Positions 52,181 to 61,017 of a stretch of 64,000 nucleotides of DNA are shown piece after piece; position 1 is the first letter of the stretch; each line of letters opens with the position of its first letter. The translations under genes were made by a program, and so were the position numbers. The notes beneath the pieces are model-generated. The model saw only the letters and a list, made by a program, of their open reading frames with translations, was not told where the DNA came from and did no database searches. Location of the stretch: contig NZ_CP082301.1 of the NCBI RefSeq assembly GCF_019880305.1, positions 1,612,001 to 1,676,000 on the forward strand, written 5' to 3'. This DNA is from Streptomyces decoyicus (lineage in GTDB: Bacteria > Actinomycetota > Actinomycetes > Streptomycetales > Streptomycetaceae).

Positions 52181-53554
52181 TCAGCGCCGTGCCGACGCGC
52201 CGTCGCGCCCCTCCGTACCGGGGCCCGGCCCGTCGCCCTGCTCGGGGTCCGGGCCGCCACGGCGCTCGGGATCCGGGCCGCCCTCGCCGGGCTCCCGCTG
52301 CTCCTCCCCCGTAGGGCGCGTCGGCAGGTCGCGGACGGTCCCCACCGGCGAGAAGAGGAGAATCAGGGCGGCCAGCGGCACACCGGCGGTCATGATCCAC
52401 ATTGCCGGGCGGAGGCCGAGGGCGGAGCCGAGGGCACCGCCGAGCAGCGCGCCCAGGGGCAGCGTGCCGTAGTTGACGAAGGAGCTGCTGGCGATCAGCC
52501 GGCCGAGCAGGGCCGGCGGGCAGTAGCGCTGCTGGAAGCTCGCCTTGAGGATGTTTCCGGCCACCACCCCGGCGGAGACACCGAAGCTGCCCGCGACATA
52601 GAGCAGTGCCCCGGCGCCGTGGGCCGCGAGCGGGATGAGCAACGCGGCTCCGGGCAGGCCCAGTTCGCACAGCAGCATGGCACGGGCCGTGCCGAACCGG
52701 TCGGCGGCCCGTCGTGCCAGGAAAGCGCCCGCGATCCCGCCCGTACTGGCCAGCGCCAGCACCCCGCCGACCGTGCCGGGCGACAGGCCGACCTCACGGA
52801 CCAGGAAGACCGTCGCCATCGACTGGTACCCCATGAGCGCGAGGTTGGAGGCGGCGCCGAAGAGCGTCAGGGTACGGAACCACCTGTCGCCGGCCACCAG
52901 GCGCAGTCCCTCGGCGACCTCCGCGGTCAGTGCCCGCGGTGCGGCCCGGGGAGCCGGGCGCGGTTCGCGGTGCCGGATGCCGAGCAGGCACAGCAGGGCG
53001 ATGAGGAAGGTGGCCGCGTGGGCGAACAACCCGTTGACCGCGCCCGCCAGTTGGGCGATGAGGCCGCCCGCCCCCTGTCCCGCGATCTGCGCCGCGGAGG
53101 CGCTGCCGTGCAGCTTGGCGTTGCCCTCGGGCTGGTCGGCCGGTGCGAGCAGGGCGGGGAGGTAGGCGCTGTAGGCGGTCTGGAAGACCACCGCTGCCGC
53201 ACCGGTCAGCAGGGCCACGGTGATCAGCAGGCCGAGGCTGAGCCCGCCGTACCGGGCGAGGACCGGTACGGCGGCGAACAGCACCAGCGACAGTCCGGCG
53301 GCACCCAGCATCAGGGGGCGGCGGCGCAGCCGGTCCACCCAGACGCCCACCGGGAGGCCGATGAGCAGCCAGGGCAGCCAGGTACAGGCACTGAGCAGCC
53401 CGACCGCGAAGGTGGGCGCATGGAGGGTGGACACCGCCACCAGGGGCATCGCCACGTTGGTGACCGCCGCCCCGAACTTCCCCGCCGTCTCGCCGCACCA
53501 CAACAGCCGGAAGTCACGATGGCGGCGCAGCAGTCCGGGGCTCCGCCCGGTCAT
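52181..53554 (-). CDS. MFS transporter
   Basis: The 457-residue membrane protein has about twelve hydrophobic helices and the MFS loop signature GLPVGVWVDRLRRRPLMLG between helices 2 and 3. The second half contains RRAADRFGTARAMLL. It looks like the MFS_3 (enterobactin/drug exporter-like) group, with a cytoplasmic Gly/Pro/Glu-rich tail of about 50 residues. The substrate is unknown. Its start overlaps the stop of the small upstream gene by 4 nt (ATGA), so the pair is coupled. Confidence 0.88.
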   Translation of the reverse strand: MTGRSPGLLRRHRDFRLLWCGETAGKFGAAVTNVAMPLVAVSTLHAPTFAVGLLSACTWLPWLLIGLPVGVWVDRLRRRPLMLGAAGLSLVLFAAVPVLARYGGLSLGLLITVALLTGAAAVVFQTAYSAYLPALLAPADQPEGNAKLHGSASAAQIAGQGAGGLIAQLAGAVNGLFAHAATFLIALLCLLGIRHREPRPAPRAAPRALTAEVAEGLRLVAGDRWFRTLTLFGAASNLALMGYQSMATVFLVREVGLSPGTVGGVLALASTGGIAGAFLARRAADRFGTARAMLLCELGLPGAALLIPLAAHGAGALLYVAGSFGVSAGVVAGNILKASFQQRYCPPALLGRLIASSSFVNYGTLPLGALLGGALGSALGLRPAMWIMTAGVPLAALILLFSPVGTVRDLPTRPTGEEQREPGEGGPDPERRGGPDPEQGDGPGPGTEGRDGASARR

Positions 53555-53850
53555 GCGCCGGTGTCCGGGGCGGCGCCCGTACGCAGAAGGAGTTGGTTGA
53601 CGCCTCCGGAGTGCGCCACCTCCACCTCCACCTCCGTGGCCGCGTCCTCGTCGAAGCGGAGGGTGAAGTGCGGTCCGGCGTCGATGAGCAGTGGGAGGCC
53701 TTCCCCCGCGTCGCGGTCAAGAGGCGGCGGGACAGTGGCGTTCCAGGTGCCGTGGCCGGCCGCGGGGACGAGCCTGACGGGGAGGCGTGCCAGACAAGTG
53801 GAGCGGTTGGCCCACCACTCCAGGTGTGCGGTGCCCTCGTAGCGGTCCAT
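53551..53850 (-). CDS. Small hypothetical protein coupled to the MFS transporter
   Basis: The 99-residue protein MDRYEGTAHLEWWANRS... is beta-rich with RLVPAAGHGTWNATVPPPL and FTLRFDEDAATEVEVEVAHSGGVNQLLLR. There is no signal or membrane segment. I recognise no family. Translational overlap with the downstream transporter suggests a joint function, perhaps substrate binding or stress response. Confidence 0.72.
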   Translation of the reverse strand: MDRYEGTAHLEWWANRSTCLARLPVRLVPAAGHGTWNATVPPPLDRDAGEGLPLLIDAGPHFTLRFDEDAATEVEVEVAHSGGVNQLLLRTGAAPDTGA

Positions 53851-53942
53851 TCCCCGAGAGTATGCGGCGTGGCGGCGGATCTGCGGCCGAGTGCCCCGTG
53901 GAACGGAGTCCGGGCGCGGCAACGGCCGTAACCGGACCGCCT

Positions 53943-54689
53943 TCAGGCATCCTCCTTGCCCTCGCCCCCACGTCCGTCCTCGTCGCCGTCGTCCACGTCA
54001 TGCACCCCGTCCACGGCGTCCGCCCCGTCCACCCACAACGGATGCTCACGCCGGGCCCATTGGGCGTCGACGGTGCCGGTGCGCAGGCCGCGCCGGGACT
54101 CGGGATCGCCGAACGCCTTCCAGACATGGCCGGCGATCACGATGACCACGGCGAGCGCGAGCCAGTCGTGGACGAAGGTGGCGCCGGTGCGCCAGACCAG
54201 GGGCACGAGGGTCCCCCCTGCCCGGGTGAGGCCGAGGGCCTGGGGGAGGGTGGACCACATCAGCAGGCCGGTGCCGAGCATCACGAGGACGGCGCCGGCG
54301 ATCCAGGCCGCGTAGAGCTTCTGTCCGGCGTTGAACTTTCCGGCCCGGCGGCCCCCTCGGCGGCGCAGGGCGGCGCGCAGCCAGTGGCGGTCGTGCGGGC
54401 CGTAGCGGTTGAGGCGGGTGAGGTCGGCGCGCAGGGCGCGGGAGCCGAGGCCCAGCAGCAGGGGGAGGGGCAGCAGGATGCCGGACCACTCGTGGACGGT
54501 GACCACCAGGGCGCGGCGGCCGACGAGTTCGGCGAGGAAGGGCAGATAGAGGCAGCCCGCGGTGAGGACGCAGACGGCCATCAAGGTGGCGGTGGCGCGG
54601 TGCACCTGGTGTTCGACGGCGGTGAAGCGCCGGATGCGGGGACGCGCGGTGGCGGGCTCGGAGGGGCTCTCAGGTGGTCGGGGCATCAT
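53943..54689 (-). CDS. Cytochrome b/b6 domain membrane protein (partner of molybdopterin oxidoreductase)
   Basis: The 248-residue protein has four hydrophobic segments with His residues suited to heme ligation: VEHQVHRATATLMAVCVLTAGCLYLPF, ALVVTVHEWSGILLPLP and ATFVHDWLALAVVIVIAGHVWKAF. This matches the b561/b6-type electron-transfer subunit family. The C-terminal tail is acidic, Asp/Gly-rich. The start ATG 54689 lies inside the 3' end of the molybdopterin gene (20-nt overlap), showing tight coupling. It would carry electrons between the oxidoreductase and the quinone pool. Confidence 0.85.
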   Translation of the reverse strand: MMPRPPESPSEPATARPRIRRFTAVEHQVHRATATLMAVCVLTAGCLYLPFLAELVGRRALVVTVHEWSGILLPLPLLLGLGSRALRADLTRLNRYGPHDRHWLRAALRRRGGRRAGKFNAGQKLYAAWIAGAVLVMLGTGLLMWSTLPQALGLTRAGGTLVPLVWRTGATFVHDWLALAVVIVIAGHVWKAFGDPESRRGLRTGTVDAQWARREHPLWVDGADAVDGVHDVDDGDEDGRGGEGKEDA

Positions 54690-55419
54690 CGCGTCCGTTC
54701 GACCGGCCGACCCAGGCGTCGATGTCATATCCGCGGTTCTCCCAGTATCCGGGCTGCACATGGTCGGTGACGGTGATCCCGGAGAGCCACTTCGCCGACT
54801 TGTAGAAGTACATGGGCGCGGCATAGAGGCGCACCGGACCGCCGTGTGCATGGGTGAGCGGTTTGTCCTGCATCCGCAGGGCGACCAGGACGTCGTCGCG
54901 GCGGGCCTGTTCGAGGGTGAGGGACTCGCTGTAGGCGCCGTCGAAACAGGTGAAGCGGACGGCCTTGGCCTCGGGGCGGACACCCGCGGCGTCGAGGAGG
55001 GCGGCGAGGCGTACGCCCTCGAAGGGGGTGCCGGGCACCCGCCAGCCGGTGACGCACTGGACATCGCGGACGAGCCGGGTCTGCGGCAGATGCCGGAGGT
55101 CGGCGAGGCGGTAGCTGGTGCGGTGACGGACCAGGCCGTCGATCGTGAGGCGGTAGGTGCGTTCGGTCTTTTCCGGTACGGAGCCGGTCACCGAGTAGTA
55201 GCGGAAGCCGCCGCCGCCCGGGAGCAGACCGGACAGGCCGGTGGGGTCCTGCTGCGCGGCGGCACCGAGGGTGTTGTCGTAGGCGCTCTGGAGGAAGGGG
55301 GCCGCGGCAACGCCGGCGGCACCGGCGGCGAGCATGCCGAGCACCACACGTCGGCCCACGGGGGTGCCCCGCCCGTCCTCGCCGCCCGCCGTGCGGGCCG
55401 GATTCACGTCCTTGGTCAC
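54670..55419 (-). CDS. Molybdopterin-dependent oxidoreductase (sulfite-oxidase/YedY family)
   Basis: The 249-residue protein has an N-terminal RR-containing signal, GRRVVLGMLAAGAAGVAAAPF, consistent with Tat export. It then has the sulfite-oxidase fold core: YRLTIDGLV, the molybdenum-ligating Cys in VRDVQCVTGWRVPGTPFEGVRL, CFDGAYSESLTLEQARRDDVLVA, and GGPVRLYAAPMYFYKSAKWLSGI. It resembles MsrP/YedY-type enzymes, which reduce oxidised substrates on the outer face, using the cytochrome b protein encoded next. GTG start. The substrate is uncertain. Confidence 0.88.
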   Translation of the reverse strand: MTKDVNPARTAGGEDGRGTPVGRRVVLGMLAAGAAGVAAAPFLQSAYDNTLGAAAQQDPTGLSGLLPGGGGFRYYSVTGSVPEKTERTYRLTIDGLVRHRTSYRLADLRHLPQTRLVRDVQCVTGWRVPGTPFEGVRLAALLDAAGVRPEAKAVRFTCFDGAYSESLTLEQARRDDVLVALRMQDKPLTHAHGGPVRLYAAPMYFYKSAKWLSGITVTDHVQPGYWENRGYDIDAWVGRSNGRDDAPTT

Positions 55420-55498
55420 CCTTCGATTCGAGCACCCGGCGGGCAGCGGGGCCAGCGTCCGGGCCCCCGCGTCAGACTTTCGTCATCAGCGCCGGGGG

Positions 55499-56482
55499 TC
55501 ACGGGGCGGCGGCGTCCCCGGCCCGGCGGAGTGCCGTGGCCCGTGCGGCCCGGAAGGCGCCTTCGGCGTCGCGGCCCGGGTACGACCACGGTGCGCGGGT
55601 GGGGTACGGGCCGATGCGCCCGAAGAGCGCGGCGGCCTCGGCCATCCTCCCTTGGTGGAACGTGGCATGGGCCAGGAAGTTGAGATCGATCTTCCGGCGC
55701 GGATGCTCCTCGCCCTCCCATTCCAGCCACCAGTCGACGGCGCTCTGGAGGACCTGCCGGGCGCGCCGGGTGGACCAGGGGCCCCAGTCCGCGGGGTCGG
55801 GGGGCGCCAGTCCCGCGGCGGCCAGTACGCGGTAGCGCTCGGCGTGCGCCACGACGGGGAGGAGCGCGAGCGGGGAGTCGGCGGGGGCGCCTGCCGCGGA
55901 CCGGGCCGCGAAGGCGTGGGCCGGGTGCCGCGGGTCGTCGGTGGCACCGGGCCACTGTTCGGCCAGGGAGGCCGTCATGAGGTGGTGTGCGTGGTGGTGG
56001 TCGCGGTGGCGGGCACGTACCTGGTGGAAGGCGTGTGCCCGTTCGTCCGGGGTGCCGGTGCGGCGGGCGAGGATCAGCGCGCCGAGCCAGGGGGTGGGGT
56101 CGTCGGGCAGCATCCGGGCGGCGGTGGCACAGGCCTTGGCGGCGGCCTCGGCGCTGCTCTCGCCGCGCAGGGCGAGATGGACGGTGGCGAGGGCGAGGAG
56201 GGTGGCTGCGTCGCCGCTGTCCGGTTCGGCGAGCTGCCAGTCGCCGGCCCAGGCGGCGCTGCCGGGACCGGTGGCCAGGACGGTTAATCGGTGGCCGCGC
56301 AGATCCCAGTCCTCGCCGGTCCCGGCGAGCAGGGTGCGCACCCGGGCCCATTGGCCCAGCGCCAACGCCTCGGCGGCGATGGCCAGTTGGGTGTCGTCCA
56401 GGGCCGGCGCGAGCACCGGGGCACCCGGGCAGCGGGTACGTCCGAGGGACGGCGGCGGTGGCGAAGGAGAAATCGAAATCAC
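55499..56482 (-). CDS. Hypothetical protein with helical repeat-like architecture and TTA codon
   Basis: The 327-residue protein has no recognised family. It is Ala/Arg-rich and helical (LAIAAEALALGQWARVRTLL, EGAFRAARATALRRAG), reminiscent of TPR/alpha-solenoid proteins. WWLEWEGEEHPRRKIDLNFLAHATFHQGRMAEAAALF near the end looks like one repeat. GTG start 56482 is uncertain. Codon 66 is TTA (56287-56285, minus strand), so translation may depend on bldA. It stands alone between the molybdopterin pair and the KstD-like gene. Confidence 0.62.
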   Translation of the reverse strand: MISISPSPPPPSLGRTRCPGAPVLAPALDDTQLAIAAEALALGQWARVRTLLAGTGEDWDLRGHRLTVLATGPGSAAWAGDWQLAEPDSGDAATLLALATVHLALRGESSAEAAAKACATAARMLPDDPTPWLGALILARRTGTPDERAHAFHQVRARHRDHHHAHHLMTASLAEQWPGATDDPRHPAHAFAARSAAGAPADSPLALLPVVAHAERYRVLAAAGLAPPDPADWGPWSTRRARQVLQSAVDWWLEWEGEEHPRRKIDLNFLAHATFHQGRMAEAAALFGRIGPYPTRAPWSYPGRDAEGAFRAARATALRRAGDAAAP

Positions 56483-56683
56483 GGGTCAGGGGCTCCATGG
56501 CGCGCCGCACCGGCCGTCTCACCGCACCGAGTCGTCCTCGGTGGGAGGGGGTCGGATCCGCGCACGCCTCTACAGAGGGTGATGGCTTGGTCCGCACCAG
56601 TCATCACGGACAGCAAAGCGGTACGCAGAGCTCCGCGTCAAGACGAGAAAAGGAATGGCCGGATCCGCCCGCCCCGGCCCCCG

Positions 56684-58339
56684 TCAGGACACCGACCGCG
56701 CCGCCGCCCGCCCCGCCATCCGCCCGGAGAACAGACAGCCGCCGAGGAAGGTGCCCTCCAGCGAGCGATAGCCGTGCACCCCGCCACCGCCGAACCCGGC
56801 CGCCTCGCCCGCCGCGTACACGCCGGGCAGCGGCTCCCCGCCCTCGGTCAGCACCCGCGAGGAGAGGTCGGTCTCCAGACCGCCGAGCGTCTTGCGGGTG
56901 AGGATGTTCAGCCGTACGGCGATCAGCGGGCCGGCCTTGGGGTCGAGCAGCCGGTGCGGGACGGCGGTGCGGATCAGACGGTCGCCGAGGTATTTTCGGG
57001 CCCCGCGCATCGCGGTCACCTGGAGGTCCTTGGTGAAGGAGTGCGCGATCTCCCGGTCCCGCGCCACGATCTCGCCGCGCAGCGCCTCCTCCGATATCAG
57101 CTTCTCCTGGGTCACCTCGTTCATCCGCCGCACCAGATCGGTCAGCGAACGCTCGACGATGAAGTCCGCGCCGTGGTCCATGAACGCCTGCACCGGGCCC
57201 GGCGCGCCGGCCCTGGCCCGGCCCAGCACCCCGCGGATGCTCTTGCCGGTCAGATCGGGGTTCTGCTCCGAGCCGGAGAGCGTGAACTCCTTCTCGATGA
57301 TCTTCTGGGTGAGCACGAACCAGGTGTGGTCATGGCCGGTCCGCATGATGTGTTCCAGCGTGCCGAGGGTGTCGAAGCCGGGGAACAGCGGGACCGGCAG
57401 CCGCTTGCCGCGGGCGTCCAGCCACAGCGGGGACGGGCCGGACAGGATCCGGATGCCGTGCAGCGGCCAGAGGGGGTTCCAGTTGTCGATGCCCTCCGTG
57501 TAGTGCCACATCCGGTCCCGGTTGATGATCCGGCCGCCGGCCGCCTCGGCGATGCCCAGCATCTTGCCGTCCACATGCGCGGGCACCCCGGACAGCATCC
57601 GCCGCGGGGGCTTGCCGAGCCGCTCGGGCCAGTTGGCGCGCACCAGGGCGTGATTGCCGCCGATCCCGCCCGAGGTGACGATCACCGCCTGGGCCTTGAG
57701 CTCGAAGGCACCGGCCACCTCACGGCTGCTGGGCCTGCCGCGCTCGGCATCCGAGGGCTCCAGGATCTCGCCGCTGACGGTGTCCACGCTGCCCGCGGTG
57801 CGCGAGAGCCCGGTCACCCGGTGGCGGAAGCGCAGCTCGACCAGCCCCCGGGCGGCCCCGGCCCGCACCCGGCGCTCGAACGGGGCGACCAGACCGGGCC
57901 CGGTGCCCCAGGTGATGTGGAAGCGGGGGACGGAGTTGCCGTGCCCGGTCGCGTCATAGCCGCCGCGTTCGGCCCAGCCGACGACGGGGAAGAGCCGGAC
58001 GCCCTGCCGGTGCAGCCAGGAGCGCTTCTCGCCGGCCGCGAAGTCGACGTAGGCCTCCGCCCATTTGCGCGGCCAGTGGTCCTCCGGCCGGTCAAAGCCG
58101 GCCGTGCCCAGCCAATCCTGCCAGGCCAGCTCGTGGCTGTCGCGGATCCGCAGCCGGCGCTGCTCGGGGGAGTTCACCAGGAAGAGACCGCCGAAGGACC
58201 AGTGGGCCTGTCCGCCGAGGGACTGTTCCGGCTCCTGATCGAGGAGGATCACCTTCCGTCCGGCGGCCACCAGCTCCGCGGTGGCCGCCAGGCCCGCGAG
58301 CCCCGCTCCGATCACGATCACATCAGCGTCGTACGCCAT
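56684..58339 (-). CDS. FAD-binding dehydrogenase (KstD-like)
   Basis: The 551-residue flavoprotein has the FAD motif VIVIGAGLAGLAATAELVAAGRKVILLDQE at the N-terminus, GGQAHWSFGGLFLVN, IVTSGGIGGNHALVRANWP, and the C-terminal GVYAAGEAAGFGGGGVHGYRSLEGTFLGGCLFSGRMAG. It belongs to the FAD_binding_2 group, which includes 3-ketosteroid-delta1-dehydrogenases and fumarate-reductase-like proteins; this subgroup is annotated as FAD-binding dehydrogenase of unknown substrate. It is divergent from the DMT-type transporter across a gap with two perfect palindromes. Confidence 0.9.
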   Translation of the reverse strand: MAYDADVIVIGAGLAGLAATAELVAAGRKVILLDQEPEQSLGGQAHWSFGGLFLVNSPEQRRLRIRDSHELAWQDWLGTAGFDRPEDHWPRKWAEAYVDFAAGEKRSWLHRQGVRLFPVVGWAERGGYDATGHGNSVPRFHITWGTGPGLVAPFERRVRAGAARGLVELRFRHRVTGLSRTAGSVDTVSGEILEPSDAERGRPSSREVAGAFELKAQAVIVTSGGIGGNHALVRANWPERLGKPPRRMLSGVPAHVDGKMLGIAEAAGGRIINRDRMWHYTEGIDNWNPLWPLHGIRILSGPSPLWLDARGKRLPVPLFPGFDTLGTLEHIMRTGHDHTWFVLTQKIIEKEFTLSGSEQNPDLTGKSIRGVLGRARAGAPGPVQAFMDHGADFIVERSLTDLVRRMNEVTQEKLISEEALRGEIVARDREIAHSFTKDLQVTAMRGARKYLGDRLIRTAVPHRLLDPKAGPLIAVRLNILTRKTLGGLETDLSSRVLTEGGEPLPGVYAAGEAAGFGGGGVHGYRSLEGTFLGGCLFSGRMAGRAAARSVS

Positions 58340-58420
58340 GTCAGCTTCTCCTCAACGGGGCACACCGGGCGCCCCGGCCGCCGTGGTGGAACGATCCTCA
58401 GCGCACCCGACTGCCGCGTC

Positions 58421-58443
58421 AACCACGTGGTTACCGCGCGGTA
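58421..58443. promoter_or_regulatory. Two abutting perfect palindromes in the divergent promoter gap
   Basis: AACCACGTGGTT (58421-58432) and TACCGCGCGGTA (58432-58443) are each perfect 12-bp palindromes and share one base. They sit between the KstD-like (minus) and DMT-type (plus) genes, 82 and 108 bp from the starts, where a TetR-type repressor could control both. No regulator gene is adjacent. Confidence 0.6.
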
Positions 58444-58550
58444 CACCGGGACGCGCGGGAGAATGGTGGGTGACGAGGGCCACCCCACGCCCGCCGCCGG
58501 ATGACTATCCTCAGGCGCAATCCCCCACCCCGCGCGATACGAGGTGTGAC

Positions 58551-59444
58551 GTGACGGTGATACTGCTCGCCCTGGGAGCGGCGTGCTGTCTCGGACTCGG
58601 TTTTGTGTTCCAGCAGGCCGCGGCGCAGCGCGCCCCGATGAAGGACTTCCTGTCCGTGCGGCTGCTGCTGGACCTGGTGCGGATGCCGCTGTGGCTGGCC
58701 GGTATCGGTCTGATGGTGGTGGGGATGGCGCTCGGCGCGGTGGCGCTGGGCATGGGCGACATCACTCTCGTGGAGCCACTGCTGGCGACCAATCTGCTGT
58801 TCGCGATGGCTCTGTCGCGGCGGCTGACCCGGCAGCGGCTCGGCCGCAGCGGCTGGGCCGGACTGTGGCTGCTGGCGGGCGGGGTGACGGCCTTCATCGT
58901 GGCCGGGCGTCCACAGGGCGGGGAGCGCAGCCCCGATCATCTGTGGCAGTGGCTGATCATGGGCATGGTGCTGGGCACCGCTTTGCTGCTGGCGGCGGTC
59001 GCCAAGCGCGAGCGGGTGCATGTGAGCCTGGAGGCCGCACTGCTGGGCATCGCGGCGGGGCTGATCTACGGACTCCAGGACGCGCTGACCCGGATCAGCG
59101 GGGAGCATTTCGGCGAGGGCGGCTGGTCGGCCCTGCTCACCAGCTGGCAGCCGTACGCCATTGTCGTGCTCGGTGTGCTGGCGCTGGTGTTCGTCCAGAG
59201 CGCCTTCGAGTCGGCCCCGCTGCGGCTTTCGCTGCCCGCGCTGACCGCCGCCCAGCCGCTGGCCGGTATCGCCTGCGGGGTGGGTTTCCTCGGCGACCAG
59301 CTCCAGGTGACGGCCGGGGCGCTGGCGTGGGAGGTGATCGGGATCATCGCCGTCGTCGCGGGCATCGTGCTGATCGGCAGCCATCCGGCGATGCCGCCGG
59401 GGTCCGGCCGGACGCAGAACGTACGGGAGCTCCAGCCGCACTGA
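58551..59444 (+). CDS. DMT-superfamily (EamA-like) membrane transporter
   Basis: The 297-residue protein has nine or ten hydrophobic helices arranged in the two halves of the DMT superfamily, with AVALGMGDITLVEPLLATNLLFAMALSRRL (the conserved V-x-P-L-x-x-x-x-L of the first half) and LRLSLPALTAAQPLAGIACGVGFLGD in the second. The substrate is not known. GTG start 58551 gives a first helix immediately after the start. It is divergent from the KstD-like gene, with shared palindromes upstream. Confidence 0.85.
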   Translation: MTVILLALGAACCLGLGFVFQQAAAQRAPMKDFLSVRLLLDLVRMPLWLAGIGLMVVGMALGAVALGMGDITLVEPLLATNLLFAMALSRRLTRQRLGRSGWAGLWLLAGGVTAFIVAGRPQGGERSPDHLWQWLIMGMVLGTALLLAAVAKRERVHVSLEAALLGIAAGLIYGLQDALTRISGEHFGEGGWSALLTSWQPYAIVVLGVLALVFVQSAFESAPLRLSLPALTAAQPLAGIACGVGFLGDQLQVTAGALAWEVIGIIAVVAGIVLIGSHPAMPPGSGRTQNVRELQPH

Positions 59445-59532
59445 GCCGGCCGCCCGGCGCGGCCGTCCCCTTCCCGATGGGTGCCCTCTTCCCGGTGGGT
59501 GCCGGCCCGGGCCCGGGTGGTTGCATGGGCCC

Positions 59533-60066
59533 ATGACGGATCAGCAACCGCTCAGTGCGGACGAAATCCTCGATGTCGTCGATGAGAACGATCAGGTCGT
59601 GGGACAGGCTCCGCGCGGCGAGGCCTATGCGCGCAGGATGCGCACCCGCTGCGCCTTCGTCCTCGCCCGGGACGACCGGGACCGGATCTTCGTGCACCGC
59701 CGCACCCCGCAGAAGCTCGTCTTCCCCTCGCACTACGACATGTTCGTCGGAGGGGTGGTGGGCACCGGCGAGACCTACGACCAGGCGGCGCTGCGCGAGG
59801 CGGAGGAGGAGCTGGGCGTGCAGGGGCTGGCACCACCGGAACCGCTGTTCAAGTTCCTCTACGAGACCGCCGAGCACACCTGGTGGTCCGCGGTCTACCA
59901 GGTGCGCTGCACCCTGCCGGTCGCCCCGCAGGAGTCGGAGATCGACTGGTCCGCCTTCCTGACCGAGGAGGAGCTGGCCCGGCGGATCGACGAGTGGCCG
60001 TGGACACCGGACGGACTCGCCGCGTACGGGGAGCTGCTCGCCCGCCGGGAGGCGGGGGAGCTCTGA
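59533..60066 (+). CDS. NUDIX hydrolase (isopentenyl-diphosphate-isomerase-like subgroup)
   Basis: The 177-residue protein begins with the LDVVDENDQVVGQAPRGEAY segment of the YfcD/IDI-like subgroup. It carries the NUDIX box GGVVGTGETYDQAALREAEEELGV with the catalytic Glu cluster. The substrate of this subgroup is uncertain. ATG 59533 is chosen because it starts the family-typical N-terminus. It lies 43 bp before the DUF202 pair. Confidence 0.92.
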   Translation: MTDQQPLSADEILDVVDENDQVVGQAPRGEAYARRMRTRCAFVLARDDRDRIFVHRRTPQKLVFPSHYDMFVGGVVGTGETYDQAALREAEEELGVQGLAPPEPLFKFLYETAEHTWWSAVYQVRCTLPVAPQESEIDWSAFLTEEELARRIDEWPWTPDGLAAYGELLARREAGEL

Positions 60067-60109
60067 TGGGTCCCGGTCACGGGTCGGGCCGGCCGATAGG
60101 GTTTCGGCC

Positions 60110-60520
60110 ATGATCCTCACTGAGGCGCTGCGGTCGGCCGGCGCGGCCGTACGGCTGTGGTTCTCGCCCGCGCGGATCCGCGAGGAGGGCGCGACCCCCG
60201 ACTACCGCTTCTCGCTCGCCAATGAGCGCACCTTTCTCGCCTGGCTGCGCACCGGGCTGGCACTGATCGGCGGCGGGTTCGCGGTGGACCAGTTCCTGCC
60301 CCGGCTGCACCAGGGGCTGCGGGTGACCTTCACCGTCGTCCTGCTGGTGGGCGGCGCGCTGTGTGCGCTGCGGGCGGTCAATCACTGGGTGCGCTGCGAG
60401 CGCGCGATGCGGCGCGGCGGCGACCTGCCGGTCACCCGCTTCCCCACGGCGCTGGCGCTGGGCGTCGGCGTGCTGGCGGTGGCGGTGGTCGTGCTGGTCC
60501 TGCTGGGCTGGACGAACTAG
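60110..60520 (+). CDS. YidH family protein (DUF202), first of a pair
   Basis: The 136-residue membrane protein has the DUF202 signature DYRFSLANERTFLAWLRTGLALIGGGFAVDQFLP in the first half, followed by two more hydrophobic helices. It resembles YidH, an inner membrane protein of unknown role. It is followed after 3 nt by a second DUF202 gene. A heteromer is likely. Confidence 0.88.
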   Translation: MILTEALRSAGAAVRLWFSPARIREEGATPDYRFSLANERTFLAWLRTGLALIGGGFAVDQFLPRLHQGLRVTFTVVLLVGGALCALRAVNHWVRCERAMRRGGDLPVTRFPTALALGVGVLAVAVVVLVLLGWTN

Positions 60521-60523
60521 CCG

Positions 60524-60886
60524 ATGGCGGACGGAGCGCGGCCGGACGCGGGGCCGCCGCGGCCGGCTCCCGACCGGGACCCCGGACTGCAGCCGGAGCG
60601 GACCCGGATGGCGTGGCGGCGTACGACCCTGTCCGCCACGGCGATGGCGGTGCTGGCCGGGCGTCAGCTGCTTCAGAGCGCGGCCCCGGGACCGGTGGAG
60701 GTGGTTCTGGCGGTGCTGATAGGGCTGTTGTGGCTCGCGTTCGTGGCGCTCTCGCACCGCCGGATGCAGGCGTTGGCCACCGGCCGTCCGCCGGGTCTGC
60801 CGCCGCGGACCGCACTGCTGCTGGTCGGCTGCACCCTCGCCCTGGCGCTGTGCGGCGCGGTGCTCCTGGTACGGCCGGGGCAGTGA
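60524..60886 (+). CDS. DUF202 family membrane protein, second of a pair
   Basis: This 120-residue protein has a Pro/Arg/Asp-rich N-terminus (1-25), then PERTRMAWRRTTLSATAMAVLAGRQLL, the DUF202 start with the R-T-x-x-A-W pattern, and three hydrophobic helices. The function is unknown. Its start lies 3 nt after the stop of the YidH-like gene, so the two are translated together. Confidence 0.85.
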   Translation: MADGARPDAGPPRPAPDRDPGLQPERTRMAWRRTTLSATAMAVLAGRQLLQSAAPGPVEVVLAVLIGLLWLAFVALSHRRMQALATGRPPGLPPRTALLLVGCTLALALCGAVLLVRPGQ

Positions 60887-61017
60887 GCCGGGGCGCGGCG
60901 CCACCGTGGCCGGCGGCGGAGATACCGTGGCGTGACCCTCGCGTTCCGGGAGCGGGCCCCATCCCCGCCCCGGCCGCGGCGGCATGAGGGACCATCGGAC
61001 GAGGGGACACGACCCAC

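Noticed and set aside
56291-58504. 737-codon open frame on the plus strand
   Set aside because: It is antisense to the KstD-like flavoprotein, whose motifs are unmistakable.
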